A program made the position numbers and the translations under genes. 64,000 nt of DNA, taken from Paracoccaceae bacterium (GTDB taxonomy: Bacteria; Pseudomonadota; Alphaproteobacteria; Rhodobacterales; Rhodobacteraceae). This document shows positions 26,014-34,936 of this stretch, one piece after another. The notes under the pieces are model-generated. The model ran no database searches, was not told the origin of the DNA, and saw only the letters and a program-made list of their open reading frames with translations. Location of the stretch: positions 1 to 64,000 of the forward strand of contig JASBTX010000010.1 in NCBI GenBank assembly GCA_030148225.1, in the 5' to 3' direction. The first letter of the stretch is position 1. Each line of letters opens with the position of its first letter.

Positions 26014-28546
26014 GATTGACGATCCGATCCGGCACAACGATGATTTTTCTGGGCTGTCCGTCACCCAAAAGCTTTTTCACAGCTTCGTCCTGCAGCGCGC
26101 GTTTTTCAACCTCTTCTTTCGCCATCCCCTTGGGCACAGATATTTCCGAGCGGCGCTTGCCGTTGACCTGGATGGGCATCGTCACCTCGTCATCGACCAG
26201 CATCGCAGGATCGGCAAGCGGCCATTCCGCGGAAATGATCAGGCCTTCACCGCCCAGACGCGCCCAGACCTCTTCTGCCAGATGCGGTGTCATCGGTGAC
26301 ATCAACTGAGCCAGCGTCTTCATGGCCCAGCGGCGCGTTGCAGTACCGGCCTGCGCCTTGGATATCGCGTTGGTCAGGGCATAAAGCTTGGCGACCGAGG
26401 TGTTAAAGGCAAATCCGTCGATGCCACGGGTCACGTCATCAATCGCACGATGCGTGAGTTTCAAGAGTTCCGCGTCTTCACCGTCGGTTTCCGTCTCATC
26501 CGCGATTTCCTCTGCCAGCCGCAGCACGCGCGACAGGAACCTGAACGCGGCCTCGGCGCCTGCGGCTGTCCATTCGACATCGCGTTCGGGCGGCGAATCA
26601 GAGAGCATGAACCAGCGCGCCGTATCGGCGCCAAACGCGGCGATAATATTCAGCGGATCAACGACATTCTTCTTGGATTTCGACATCTTGGCCGACGGGA
26701 TTACCTCTACCGGCTGGCCCGTGGCAATCAATGCCCCATCGCTGACCTCTTCGGGCAGGTGATAAACGCGTCTGCCCTTCTCATCGCGGGTCGCGTAAAT
26801 CTCATGCGTCACCATCCCCTGTGTAAAGAGCGCGTCAAATGGCTCTGACGCCGACGCGGGCAGGTGCCCTGTCATATGCATCGCGCGGGCGAAAAAGCGG
26901 GAATAGAGGAGATGCAGGATAGCATGTTCGATGCCGCCGATATACTGATCGACATTCATCCAGTATTCCGCGTCCTCCATTTGGGTCGGCGTGTCGGCGC
27001 GCGGGGCGGTGAAACGCGCGAAATACCATGACGAATCGACAAATGTGTCCATCGTGTCGGTCTCGCGCAAGGCTGGTTTGCCGCATTCGGGACAGGCGCA
27101 GTTGCGCCATGTGGGATGCCGGTCCAGCGGATTGCCCGGCTTGTCGAACGACACGTCATCGGGCAACACGATGGGCAGGTTTTCCTTTTTCTCGGGCACC
27201 ACACCGCAGGTGTCGCAATGCACGACGGGAATCGGGCAGCCCCAGTATCGCTGACGGGAAAGGCCCCAATCGCGCAAGCGGAACTGGGTTTTGCCGGTCC
27301 CCCATCCTGCGGCCTCGGCATGGGCGATAGTGGCATCGATCGCCTCTTGCCCCGTGGCGATGTCCAGCCCGGCGAAATGATCGACCCAGCGCACCTTCTG
27401 TTCCTTCGGCGGCACGAAGGCCTCGGTCGCGACGGGTTTGGGATCGTCGAGGTCGAAAAACGTATCAATGACAGGCAGATCGTATTTCCGGCAGAAATCC
27501 AGATCGCGCTGATCATGTGCGGGGCAGGCGAAAATGGCGCCGGTGCCATAGTCCATCAGAATGAAGTTGGCGACCCAGACCGGCAGTTCCCAATCGGGGT
27601 TCAGCGGATGGCGCACCTTCAGCCCTGTGTCAAAGCCGCGCTTGTCGGCCTTTTCCATATCCGCCTCTGACGTGCCAAGCTTTCGGCATTCGGCGTTGAA
27701 GGCGGCCAGTTCCGCGTTTTCGGCCTCGAGTGCCTTGGACAGCGGGTGATCTGTCGAGATTCCGATGAACGATGCCCCCATCAGCGTATCCGGGCGGGTG
27801 GTGTAGACATCGACCCCGTCATGACCCGCAGCGGGGGCCGTCAGGTCAAATGAAAACTCCAGCCCGCGCGATTTGCCGATCCAGTTGGCCTGCATGATGC
27901 GGACCTTTTCGGGCCATTTCTCCAGCCCGTCGAGCGCGTCCAGCAATTCTTCGGCGAAATCGCTGATCCGGAAGAACCACTGGGTCAGTTCGCGCCGCTC
28001 TACCGGCGCGTCCGAGCGCCAGCCCTTGCCGTCGATCACCTGTTCATTAGCCAGCACGGTCATATCGACCGGATCCCAGTTGACGACGGCGTTCTTGCGA
28101 TACACCAGTCCTTCTTTCAGCATATCGATGAACAGCGCCTGCTGCTGGCCGTAGTATTCAGGATCGCAGGTCGCGAATTCGCGTGACCAGTCGATAGACA
28201 GGCCAAGCGGCTTCATCTGCTCTTTCATGTCGGCGATATTGGTGTAGGTCCAGTCCTTGGGGTGCCCGCCCGAGGCCATGGCGGCATTTTCCGCCGGCAT
28301 GCCAAATGCGTCCCAGCCCATCGGATGCAGAACATCATGGCCTGTCATCATCTTGTAGCGCGCCACCACGTCACCCATGGTATAGTTGCGCACGTGACCC
28401 ATATGGATGCGCCCTGACGGGTAAGGGAACATCTCAAGCACATAATATTTAGGCCGGTCACCCGTGCGCTCGGCGGTGAAAACACCGGCGTCATTCCACG
28501 CTTTCTGCCATTTTGCTTCGATCTTGGCGGGGTCGAGTGTGCTCAC
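26003..28546 (-). CDS. leuS: Leucyl-tRNA synthetase
   Basis: LeuS charges tRNA-Leu. The full-length product of 847 residues has the HIGH-type motif in [16 protein letters not shown] near residue 45 and KMSKS in [15 protein letters not shown]. The CP1 editing domain includes [10 protein letters not shown] and [16 protein letters not shown] (editing aspartate present). A zinc-like CP cluster CDTCG and CPECG is also seen. It is the first gene of leuS-lptE-holA-GST; the gene upstream is separated by a terminator. Confidence 0.98.
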   Translation of the reverse strand: MSTLDPAKIEAKWQKAWNDAGVFTAERTGDRPKYYVLEMFPYPSGRIHMGHVRNYTMGDVVARYKMMTGHDVLHPMGWDAFGMPAENAAMASGGHPKDWTYTNIADMKEQMKPLGLSIDWSREFATCDPEYYGQQQALFIDMLKEGLVYRKNAVVNWDPVDMTVLANEQVIDGKGWRSDAPVERRELTQWFFRISDFAEELLDALDGLEKWPEKVRIMQANWIGKSRGLEFSFDLTAPAAGHDGVDVYTTRPDTLMGASFIGISTDHPLSKALEAENAELAAFNAECRKLGTSEADMEKADKRGFDTGLKVRHPLNPDWELPVWVANFILMDYGTGAIFACPAHDQRDLDFCRKYDLPVIDTFFDLDDPKPVATEAFVPPKEQKVRWVDHFAGLDIATGQEAIDATIAHAEAAGWGTGKTQFRLRDWGLSRQRYWGCPIPVVHCDTCGVVPEKKENLPIVLPDDVSFDKPGNPLDRHPTWRNCACPECGKPALRETDTMDTFVDSSWYFARFTAPRADTPTQMEDAEYWMNVDQYIGGIEHAILHLLYSRFFARAMHMTGHLPASASEPFDALFTQGMVTHEIYATRDEKGRRVYHLPEEVSDGALIATGQPVEVIPSAKMSKSKKNVVDPLNIIAAFGADTARWFMLSDSPPERDVEWTAAGAEAAFRFLSRVLRLAEEIADETETDGEDAELLKLTHRAIDDVTRGIDGFAFNTSVAKLYALTNAISKAQAGTATRRWAMKTLAQLMSPMTPHLAEEVWARLGGEGLIISAEWPLADPAMLVDDEVTMPIQVNGKRRSEISVPKGMAKEEVEKRALQDEAVKKLLGDGQPRKIIVVPDRIVNLVI

Positions 28547-28565
28547 GTCTTACCTCTTGCAAATG

Positions 28566-28590
28566 AAAACGCCGGACCAAGGGCCCGGCG
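28566..28590 (-). terminator. Intrinsic terminator between the DUF3576-like gene and leuS
   Basis: On the minus strand a 9-base GC stem (28570-28578 with 28582-28590, one G-T wobble) and a 3-base loop is followed by TTTT (28566-28569). It lies about 30 bases after the stop at 28619 and about 20 bases before the leuS ATG. Confidence 0.7.
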
Positions 28591-28618
28591 CGGTGATACT
28601 TTGCATCCCTCCGGTGGT

Positions 28619-29149
28619 CTAGAGGCCGCGATCCTGAATTCTGAGCTGGCGCGCGCGCGTCAGGATGGCATCCTCGATCGCCCGGGTCGTATCGACCGAG
28701 GCCGGCCCGCCCCGCGTGGCCAGCGCGACATTCAGCGATCTGGCATCCAGCGCAGGGTCCCGCACAAACACGGTGGCGCGATAGGCACGGCGCGATCCGG
28801 GCGGTGTGCCATAGCCAAAGACGATCACCCCGGAAAAGGGATCGGCGGTTTCAATCGGCATAAAGTCCAGAACGTCAAGCGAGGCGTTCCAGATATATTT
28901 GTTTACCGCAACTGTCGTATTCGGGTCGTCACCGGGGCGCAGAAGGTCCCAGATCGTATCACGTTCCCGCGGCGGAACGCCCGACGATTCGAGCGCGTCA
29001 TCGATTCGCTTTTGCCCTTCGGGGGAGTTGGGATCGCCTGAAAGAAGTTTTCCGAATACCCCGCCCTGATTCTGTGTTCCGCCACAGGCCGCCAAAATCA
29101 GCGTCGCGGCGGTCAGAAGGGAAATTGTCCTGATTTTCAGTGATTTCAC
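28619..29149 (-). CDS. DUF3576-like lipoprotein
   Basis: A 176-residue predicted lipoprotein: signal MKSLKIRTISLLTAATLILAAC with lipobox LAAC followed by GGTQNQGG. The mature part contains RDTIWDLLRPGDDPNTTVAVNKYIW, then beta segments VIVFGYGTPPG, ending with RARQLRIQDRGL. This fits the DUF3576 family often found beside leuS/lptE in alphaproteobacteria, so an envelope role is plausible but unproven. It has its own terminator, and its promoter must lie in the 229-base divergent region shared with the porin. Confidence 0.85.
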   Translation of the reverse strand: MKSLKIRTISLLTAATLILAACGGTQNQGGVFGKLLSGDPNSPEGQKRIDDALESSGVPPRERDTIWDLLRPGDDPNTTVAVNKYIWNASLDVLDFMPIETADPFSGVIVFGYGTPPGSRRAYRATVFVRDPALDARSLNVALATRGGPASVDTTRAIEDAILTRARQLRIQDRGL

Positions 29150-29327
29150 ACCGAATTCCTCCGTTACCGAGAACTAGAATTAGCGCACGTCATATATAGG
29201 AACAAGCGAATTCAGGCGGATTGGATCGTTCCGACTGTGGCAAAGCTGCATCAACATTACCAACTCTGCCCAATCTCCCGCCGACTCGGTTGCAATGCGC
29301 GGCGTCACGTTCCAAACACGGAGCATA

Positions 29328-29348
29328 CTCAATTCCACTTGGATTGAG
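29328..29348 (+). promoter_or_regulatory. Small hairpin in porin leader
   Basis: CTCAAT (29328-29333) pairs with ATTGAG (29343-29348), with possible extra inner pairs, ending 18 bases before the porin Shine-Dalgarno GAGGGA (29367-29372). It could stabilise an abundant mRNA or be a regulatory target. The rest of the 29150-29378 intergenic region shows no gene. Confidence 0.3.
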
Positions 29349-29378
29349 GTGCACCTTTAACGAAATGAGGGAAAACCA

Positions 29379-30269
29379 ATGAAAAAGGTTCTCTTTGCTA
29401 CTACAGCACTTGTCGCCTCGACAGGTTTTGCATCTGCTCAGGTAGCAGTATCCGGTTCCGCCGAAATGGGCGTGAACGACACTGGCGCAGCAGGCGCCGT
29501 ACTTCAGTTCTTCCAGGATATCGACGTTACGTTCTCGATGTCCGGCGAAACTGATGGCGGTCTGTCCTTCGGCGCGGCTGTTGATCTCGACGAATCGACC
29601 GGTTCTGCAGCTCTGGGCGACACAACCGATGACGGTGGCGTTGCAATCTTCATCTCCGGCGACTTCGGCACCCTGACAATGGGCGACACCGACGGCGCCA
29701 TGGACTGGGCACTGGCCGAGCCAAACGCAGCTGGCGACCCCGGCTCCATCGACGACGCGGAAACCAGCTACACCGGTTACTCCGGCGCGTACCTGGACGG
29801 TTCGTATGACGGTCAGATCGTTCGCTACGACAACACCTTCGGTGATTTCGCATTCGCCGTTTCGGTTGAAGCAGACGAAACCGGTGTTGCCGATGCCGGC
29901 TTCGCAATCGGTGGTCGTTTCTCCGTTGCTGACCTGACCATCGGTCTGGGTTATCAGGAAGAGTCGATGGGTGTCGCACGTGACCTCGTCGGTGCGTCGA
30001 TCTCTTGGGCGTCGAACGGCTTCTCGGTCGCGGCAAACTACGCATCCGGTTCTTCCGGCGCGATGGACATGTCGATCGCCGGTCTGGGTCTGGGTTATGC
30101 AATGGACGCATGGTCCGCACACATCAACTTCATGGAAACCGAAGTTGGCGCAGTCAAGCTCGGCGGCGCAGGCCTCGCGATTGGCTACAACCTCGGTGGC
30201 GGCGCTTCGCTCCTCTTCGGTGCGAACGACGAAGGCCAGTACTCCTTCGGCCTGTCCATGGGCTTCTGA
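29379..30269 (+). CDS. Outer-membrane porin, Rhodobacter type
   Basis: A 296-residue outer-membrane beta-barrel for passive solute diffusion. The signal peptide is MKKVLFATTALVASTGFASA, with the mature part starting at QVAVSG. Alternating beta segments with turns rich in D and G fill the length (INFMETEVGAVKLGG, AIGYNLGGGASLLFGAND), and the chain ends in YSFGLSMGF with the C-terminal phenylalanine used for BAM recognition. GAGGGA is 6 bases before the ATG. The mature chain has only about three arginines and one lysine against many acidic residues, so it is strongly anionic, as usual for Rhodobacter porins. A strong terminator follows. Confidence 0.92.
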   Translation: MKKVLFATTALVASTGFASAQVAVSGSAEMGVNDTGAAGAVLQFFQDIDVTFSMSGETDGGLSFGAAVDLDESTGSAALGDTTDDGGVAIFISGDFGTLTMGDTDGAMDWALAEPNAAGDPGSIDDAETSYTGYSGAYLDGSYDGQIVRYDNTFGDFAFAVSVEADETGVADAGFAIGGRFSVADLTIGLGYQEESMGVARDLVGASISWASNGFSVAANYASGSSGAMDMSIAGLGLGYAMDAWSAHINFMETEVGAVKLGGAGLAIGYNLGGGASLLFGANDEGQYSFGLSMGF

Positions 30270-30291
30270 TCCGATCAGGATTTGATTTGGG

Positions 30292-30323
30292 AAGAGCGGG
30301 CCTTGGCCCGCTCTTTTCTTTTT
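30292..30323 (+). terminator. Strong intrinsic terminator after the porin gene
   Basis: An 11-base perfect stem (AAGAGCGGGCC at 30292-30302 with GGCCCGCTCTT at 30305-30315) followed by TTCTTTTT, starting 22 bases after the porin stop. The two-base loop means the top pairs probably open. Confidence 0.85.
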
Positions 30324-30375
30324 GGCGCAAAGCTGTTGTAGACGTCATGGACAAAAGACATCTACTGCGAAAGCC

Positions 30376-32526
30376 ATGTTACCTCTGAACGCTGCCCAGA
30401 TACCGAAACTCTTTGAACAGGCGCGTGTCCTTCATGACGCGGGCAATCTGGACAAGGCGAAAGAGATCTATCGGCAGATCCTGCTGACCAACAGATCCAT
30501 CGTTGACGTCCATTTTCAGCTGGGCCGTATCGCGCTTGTGCAGAACGATCCCGGCGCGGCGCTGAAATATTTTGAAGATGCGCGCGCATTGCGGCCCAAG
30601 GAACCCGGCGTCTGGCTGGCCTGTGCCGAAGCGGTGCGCAGGCTGGGTGACGATCACAAGGCGCGGGCGCTCGTCAGGTCGGCGAAATCGGCCGGGCTGA
30701 GTGCGCGTCAGGTCATGGCGATACAGGAAAAGGCCGGGCGCACCCGTACCGCCAGTAAGGCCCGGATTGGCAATGCCGACCCTGCCCAGATCAAGGCAGC
30801 GATAGCGAAATTGCAGTCCGGTGACTATGCCGGTGCCGAGGCCGCCGCGCTTGCGCTGCACAAGCGCCACCCCAAGGTGGCCGTCATCCTCGATATTCTG
30901 GGCAGCGCCCATATCGGCACGCGCCGCCTTGCCGAGGCCGAGACGGCATTTCAAAAGGCCATAGCCGCCGATCCCGAATATGCCGAGGCGTATAACAACT
31001 ATGGCCGCTTCCTGACGGATACGGATCGCGCTGCCGAGGCGCTGCCGCATCTGAAACGGGCCATCGAACTGGCCCCGGACAAGGCCCTTGCCTATCACAA
31101 CCTTGGTGTCAGCCTGCAAAAAACAAAAAATGTCGAAGGCAGCTTCCAGGCGTTCGAGAAGGCCCTGTCGATGGCACCCGATGACCGGGAAATCCTGACC
31201 GCGTTCATTCCCGCGCTGCTCAAGGCCAGCCGTTTTGCCAAGGCGCAGGAGTTTGCCGAACATCTGACAAGGCTTCAGGGCGATACGCCCAACAATCTGG
31301 TTATGCGGGCCGAAGCGATGATCGGGCATGGCCGATATGCAGAGGCATTCGCGTTCCTTGACCGCGCAATCGCAGAGGTGCCGGACTGGACCAAGCCCAT
31401 ACAGGTCCGCATGGGTGCGCATCAGGGAGCAGGTGATTTCGTCGCTGCCCGCAAGGATCTGGAGGCCCTTCTGGCGCTGGAACCACGTGAGGGCGCGCAT
31501 TACCGCAATTATGCCACGATCGAGAAAATTGCGCCTGACGATCCGCTATTGCCCCAGATGCGTGCGCTTTATGCCGACCCCGAAACGCGGGATGAAGACA
31601 AGGTTCAGCTGGCATTTGGTTTGGCCAAGGCCGCCGAAGATACGCGCGACTATGCCGCCGTTTTTCCCTATCTCTCGCGCGGCAGCGAGTTGATCCGCAA
31701 GGCGCATCCATATGACATCCAGTCCGCCGTGGACGAGACCGAGGCCGTGATGAAAGCCTATCGCGATCTCGACTACTCGGCGGATCCGATCCCCGGCGTC
31801 AGCGCCGAAACACCGATCTTCGTCTCGGGCCTGCCGCGCTCGGGTACAACGCTGGTCGAGCAGATCATCGCCAGCCATCCCCGTGTTAACAGCGCGGGTG
31901 AGGTTGCGCATTTTTCGCGGATTGCGCATGCGGCGCTGGGTGCCAATGCGACGTCGGTCATCTCGGGGGGCGCACTGAATACAGGGGCGATTGCGCAGGT
32001 TGGCAACAAATACATGGAGCGTATGTGGGAGGATTTCGACCGCAGTAAACTGATCACGGACAAGTCGATCATGACCTTCCGTTATCTGGGCCTTGCCCGG
32101 CTGACGCTGCCCAATGCCAAGATTGTCATCCTCAAGCGTGATCCGCGCGACAACCTGTTGTCGATATACAAGAATATCTTTGTCGAGGGGACGCATCTCT
32201 ATTCCTACGACCTTGCAGATCTGGCGCTTTATTACAAACTCTTCAATCGCATGGTCGACTTCTGGCGCGAACGCCTTGGCGATTGGTTTTACGAGATCAG
32301 CTATGAGGAACTGACCAGCAACCCCGAGGCCGAGACCCGCAAGCTGATCGAATTTTGCGGGCTGGAATGGGATGATGCCTGTCTGAATTTCCATCAGTCG
32401 GGCCAGTCGGTAAAAACGCTGTCTGTCTATCAGGTACGCCAGCCGATCTATAAGTCATCGGTAAAATCCTGGCAGCGATATGAGAACGAGCTGCGCCCGC
32501 TTTTTGATGCGCTGGAGGGCGACTAA
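30376..32526 (+). CDS. TPR-repeat sulfotransferase
   Basis: A 716-residue fusion. Residues about 1-430 are TPR-type repeats (ALKYFEDARALRPKEPG; AETAFQKAIAADPEYAEAYNNYGRFL; ALPHLKRAIELAPDKALAYHNLG). From about residue 480 comes a sulfotransferase domain whose 5'-phosphosulfate loop is SGLPRSGTTLVEQII (about 484-498), followed by KSIMTFRYLG and the 3'-phosphate-binding VILKRDPRDNLLSIYKN. It would transfer sulfate from PAPS; the acceptor is unknown, possibly a protein or glycan bound by the TPRs. The start ATG 30376 fits the TPR start. YggS follows with no gap. PAP formed would be a substrate for the CysQ-like enzyme at 17403. Confidence 0.88.
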   Translation: MLPLNAAQIPKLFEQARVLHDAGNLDKAKEIYRQILLTNRSIVDVHFQLGRIALVQNDPGAALKYFEDARALRPKEPGVWLACAEAVRRLGDDHKARALVRSAKSAGLSARQVMAIQEKAGRTRTASKARIGNADPAQIKAAIAKLQSGDYAGAEAAALALHKRHPKVAVILDILGSAHIGTRRLAEAETAFQKAIAADPEYAEAYNNYGRFLTDTDRAAEALPHLKRAIELAPDKALAYHNLGVSLQKTKNVEGSFQAFEKALSMAPDDREILTAFIPALLKASRFAKAQEFAEHLTRLQGDTPNNLVMRAEAMIGHGRYAEAFAFLDRAIAEVPDWTKPIQVRMGAHQGAGDFVAARKDLEALLALEPREGAHYRNYATIEKIAPDDPLLPQMRALYADPETRDEDKVQLAFGLAKAAEDTRDYAAVFPYLSRGSELIRKAHPYDIQSAVDETEAVMKAYRDLDYSADPIPGVSAETPIFVSGLPRSGTTLVEQIIASHPRVNSAGEVAHFSRIAHAALGANATSVISGGALNTGAIAQVGNKYMERMWEDFDRSKLITDKSIMTFRYLGLARLTLPNAKIVILKRDPRDNLLSIYKNIFVEGTHLYSYDLADLALYYKLFNRMVDFWRERLGDWFYEISYEELTSNPEAETRKLIEFCGLEWDDACLNFHQSGQSVKTLSVYQVRQPIYKSSVKSWQRYENELRPLFDALEGD

Positions 32527-33180
32527 ATGGGGCTGGAGGACATCCGCGCGCGTATCGCGACCGCCGAAGCGCAATCCGGCAGGCCCGCCGGATCGGTTGA
32601 ACTGATCGCGGTCTCCAAGATCCAGCCCGAGGCGCGCATCCGCGCTGTTCTGGATGAAGGTCACAAAATATTCGGTGAAAACCGTGTGCAGGAGGCCGCG
32701 GGGAAATGGCCGGACTTTCGTGCCGACTATCCGGATATCAGGTTGCATCTTCTGGGTCCGCTGCAGACCAACAAGGCCCGGCAAGCGATGGAGCTGTTTG
32801 ACACAATACACTCGCTCGACCGGATCAAACTTGCCAATACATTGGCACGGCTTGCCGATGAGCGTGGGCGCAGTCCCGACCTTTTTATTCAGGTCAATAC
32901 CGGCGAAGAGCCGCAGAAAGCGGGTGTTCTGCCAAGTGAAGCGGATGCATTCGTGCAAAGCTGCCGCGATCTGAACCTGCCGCTGAAGGGTCTGATGTGT
33001 ATCCCGCCGGTGGATGAAGAACCCAGCCTGCATTTTGCGCTGCTGGCCAAAATCGCGGCACGGAACGGGCTGGCGGGCCTGTCAATGGGTATGAGCGGCG
33101 ATTTCGAACGCGCCATCGCCCAAGGCGCCACTCATGTCCGCGTCGGTTCCGCGATTTTCGGCGCGCGCGTCTACGACTGA
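32527..33180 (+). CDS. YggS-family pyridoxal phosphate homeostasis protein
   Basis: A 217-residue monomeric PLP-binding TIM-barrel protein (YggS/PLPBP). The PLP lysine is K31 in IAVSKIQP. IFGENRVQEA, LHLLGPLQTNK, IQVNTGEEPQKAG, GLMCIPP, LSMGMSGDFE and VRVGSAIFGAR are all family marks. It keeps free PLP and PLP-dependent amino-acid metabolism in balance rather than acting as a classical racemase. It directly abuts the sulfotransferase stop and converges with the L,D-transpeptidase gene, overlapping by 10 bases. Confidence 0.95.
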   Translation: MGLEDIRARIATAEAQSGRPAGSVELIAVSKIQPEARIRAVLDEGHKIFGENRVQEAAGKWPDFRADYPDIRLHLLGPLQTNKARQAMELFDTIHSLDRIKLANTLARLADERGRSPDLFIQVNTGEEPQKAGVLPSEADAFVQSCRDLNLPLKGLMCIPPVDEEPSLHFALLAKIAARNGLAGLSMGMSGDFERAIAQGATHVRVGSAIFGARVYD

Positions 33181-33680
33181 TCAATCGCAGGAACGATCAG
33201 CCGCGTGGACGGGCCGATACGGGCGGCAATCCACAGCAAATCGCGCGGATGAAAGGCAACGCAGCCTGCGGTGGGATAGCCCGGTCTGCGCCAGCGGTGC
33301 AGAAAAATTGCCGATCCGGCACCCGCCACGGTCCGGGGCCAGTTCCAGTCGGTGATCAGGATCAGATCATATAAGGGATCGGCCCGCCACAGACGTTCAT
33401 GCGACCTGTCATGGGGAAGGTGGACCAACTGATTATAGGCGATGTCGGCCACATCATCACTCCAGCCATAATGGGGCCGGATCGGCTGCGCCCATGGGTT
33501 GGGGCAGGCCATGCGGTCGGGCCGGTAGAACATGCCGACGATACGGTGCACCCCTACCGGGGTTGCGCCATCACCTTCGCGCTTGTCGCGGCGAATGCCA
33601 CCGCGCCCCAAAACATGGGGAAACCGTCGGCCCAGAAACCGGCAACCGGTCGGCGTGACGACAATGTCTTCCGACCTCAC
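33171..33680 (-). CDS. L,D-transpeptidase (YkuD) family protein
   Basis: A 169-residue protein of the YkuD/ErfK-related family that cross-links peptidoglycan or attaches partners to it. The catalytic region is AIFLHRWRRPGYPTAGCVAF, in which the nucleophile cysteine sits in TAGCVAF, a variant of the usual SHGC. DGATPVGVHRI and a D-x-N-rich middle are also typical. No signal peptide is obvious, which is common in this small branch. Its ATG overlaps the ribA stop by 4 bases (33677-33680). It could instead be a carboxypeptidase-like member. Confidence 0.85.
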   Translation of the reverse strand: MRSEDIVVTPTGCRFLGRRFPHVLGRGGIRRDKREGDGATPVGVHRIVGMFYRPDRMACPNPWAQPIRPHYGWSDDVADIAYNQLVHLPHDRSHERLWRADPLYDLILITDWNWPRTVAGAGSAIFLHRWRRPGYPTAGCVAFHPRDLLWIAARIGPSTRLIVPAIDQS

Positions 33681-34768
33681 AGCATATGACCTGATTTGCG
33701 GGCCTTGGTTGCCAGATAGTCGCGGTTATGCGGGTTCAGACCTACCTTCAGCGGGACGCGTTCGGTCACGTCGATGCCCTGAGCTCGCATCATCGCGATC
33801 TTGGCCGGGTTGTTCGTCATCAGCCGCACGCTGGAAAACCCCAGTGATTTCAGAATATCGGTGCCGATACGGAAATCACGTTCGTCATCCTCGAAACCCA
33901 GACGATGGTTGGCCTCGACCGTGTCAAACCCCTGGTCCTGCAACGCATAGGCCCGCATCTTGTTCGCCAGGCCGATACCGCGCCCTTCTTGGTTGAGGTA
34001 AAGCAGAACGCCCGATCCTTCCGCGCCCATCTGGGCCAGCGCACCGCGCAGCTGTGGCCCGCAATCGCATTTCAGCGAACCCAGCAGATCGCCGGTGAAA
34101 CAGGCCGAATGCAGCCGCGCCAGTACCGGTGCATCGCGGCGAGGCTCTCCGATCTCGACGGCATAGTGCTCTTCGCCGCCGTCATCGGGCCGAAACACAT
34201 GCAATCTGCCAGCCTCTGACACGGCCAGCGGCAGCCGGGCCGAGGTTACATCCCTGAGTTCAACTGCGGGCCCGAGGTCACATGCATCATGGTCGAGGTC
34301 GATGGATGTCAGGCTGTTTGCCGCCACCAGCGCCGCCGGATCGTCAACCGGTTGAACCAGAACCGCCGGCAAGAGACGCGCGGATTTTGCCAGCGCGATA
34401 CCTGCCCGGTGCAGCGCAGCATCGCCGCCACGCTCGGGCTGGAACGGACCTTTCATCGGATAGTCGAGGTCATGCGCCGGGTCGGCCATGGCACGTATCC
34501 AGGCCACATCTGTGGCCGCCGGAACAACGATACGCGCCAGATCGCCGTCATAGGCACGGGCCTTGAGCGTGGCCGCCCGCCAGTTGGTGATCGCCAGAAC
34601 GGTGGGTGTATCACGGGCCAGCAACAGGGCAAGCCGGTCGGGTGAAACCGTCTCGGCGGCTGAGATGAGTGCCGCACCATTGGCATCAGAAACGACAACA
34701 GGCACACCCATCCTCAGATCGGCCCGCGCGCGCGCGATACGTTCAGAAGGAGAGGGCGAGAGGGTCAT
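33677..34768 (-). CDS. ribA: GTP cyclohydrolase II with degenerate RibB-like N-terminal domain
   Basis: RibA opens GTP to start riboflavin synthesis. The 363-residue protein has a C-terminal GCHII domain (about 160-363) with the zinc cysteines in SACFTGDLLGSLKCDCG, LYLNQEGRGIGLANK, and MTNNPAKI near the end. The N-terminal 150 residues look like a DHBP synthase remnant, but the acidic DDE-type motif is absent (SDANGAALISAAET instead), so only GCHII activity is expected. It sits upstream of the L,D-transpeptidase gene with a 4-base overlap and is divergent from the response regulator. Confidence 0.93.
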   Translation of the reverse strand: MTLSPSPSERIARARADLRMGVPVVVSDANGAALISAAETVSPDRLALLLARDTPTVLAITNWRAATLKARAYDGDLARIVVPAATDVAWIRAMADPAHDLDYPMKGPFQPERGGDAALHRAGIALAKSARLLPAVLVQPVDDPAALVAANSLTSIDLDHDACDLGPAVELRDVTSARLPLAVSEAGRLHVFRPDDGGEEHYAVEIGEPRRDAPVLARLHSACFTGDLLGSLKCDCGPQLRGALAQMGAEGSGVLLYLNQEGRGIGLANKMRAYALQDQGFDTVEANHRLGFEDDERDFRIGTDILKSLGFSSVRLMTNNPAKIAMMRAQGIDVTERVPLKVGLNPHNRDYLATKARKSGHML

Positions 34769-34783
34769 CGTCGGATGGATTCT

Positions 34784-34810
34784 GTTACAAACTCGGGGTT
34801 CACCTGTAAC
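34784..34810. promoter_or_regulatory. Inverted repeat between ribA and the response regulator gene
   Basis: GTTACA (34784-34789) and TGTAAC (34805-34810) form an exact 6-base inverted repeat with a 15-base spacer in the 168-base divergent region. It may be an operator; no binding protein can be named. Nothing else stands out in this intergenic stretch. Confidence 0.35.
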
Positions 34811-34936
34811 CTTTCACCCTCAAATATGAAACAATAACCGGGATTTCGACACGTCCGCGTGAGGAATCTGCATCAAATCTTGCTGGAATGCGAAATCGGG
34901 CACATGTCTGAAACACGCAAGCGAATAGGTGAAGAC

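Noticed and set aside
29190..30122. A 310-codon, cysteine-rich frame on the minus strand opposite the porin
   Set aside because: It is antisense to a clear porin and arises from the GC-biased third positions. Its product is rich in Cys/His/Arg without any fold signature, and no ribosome-binding site precedes it.
30379..31500. A 373-codon minus-strand frame opposite the TPR half of the sulfotransferase
   Set aside because: The plus-strand TPR repeats are unmistakable, and the antisense product is low-complexity Arg/Gly/Leu.
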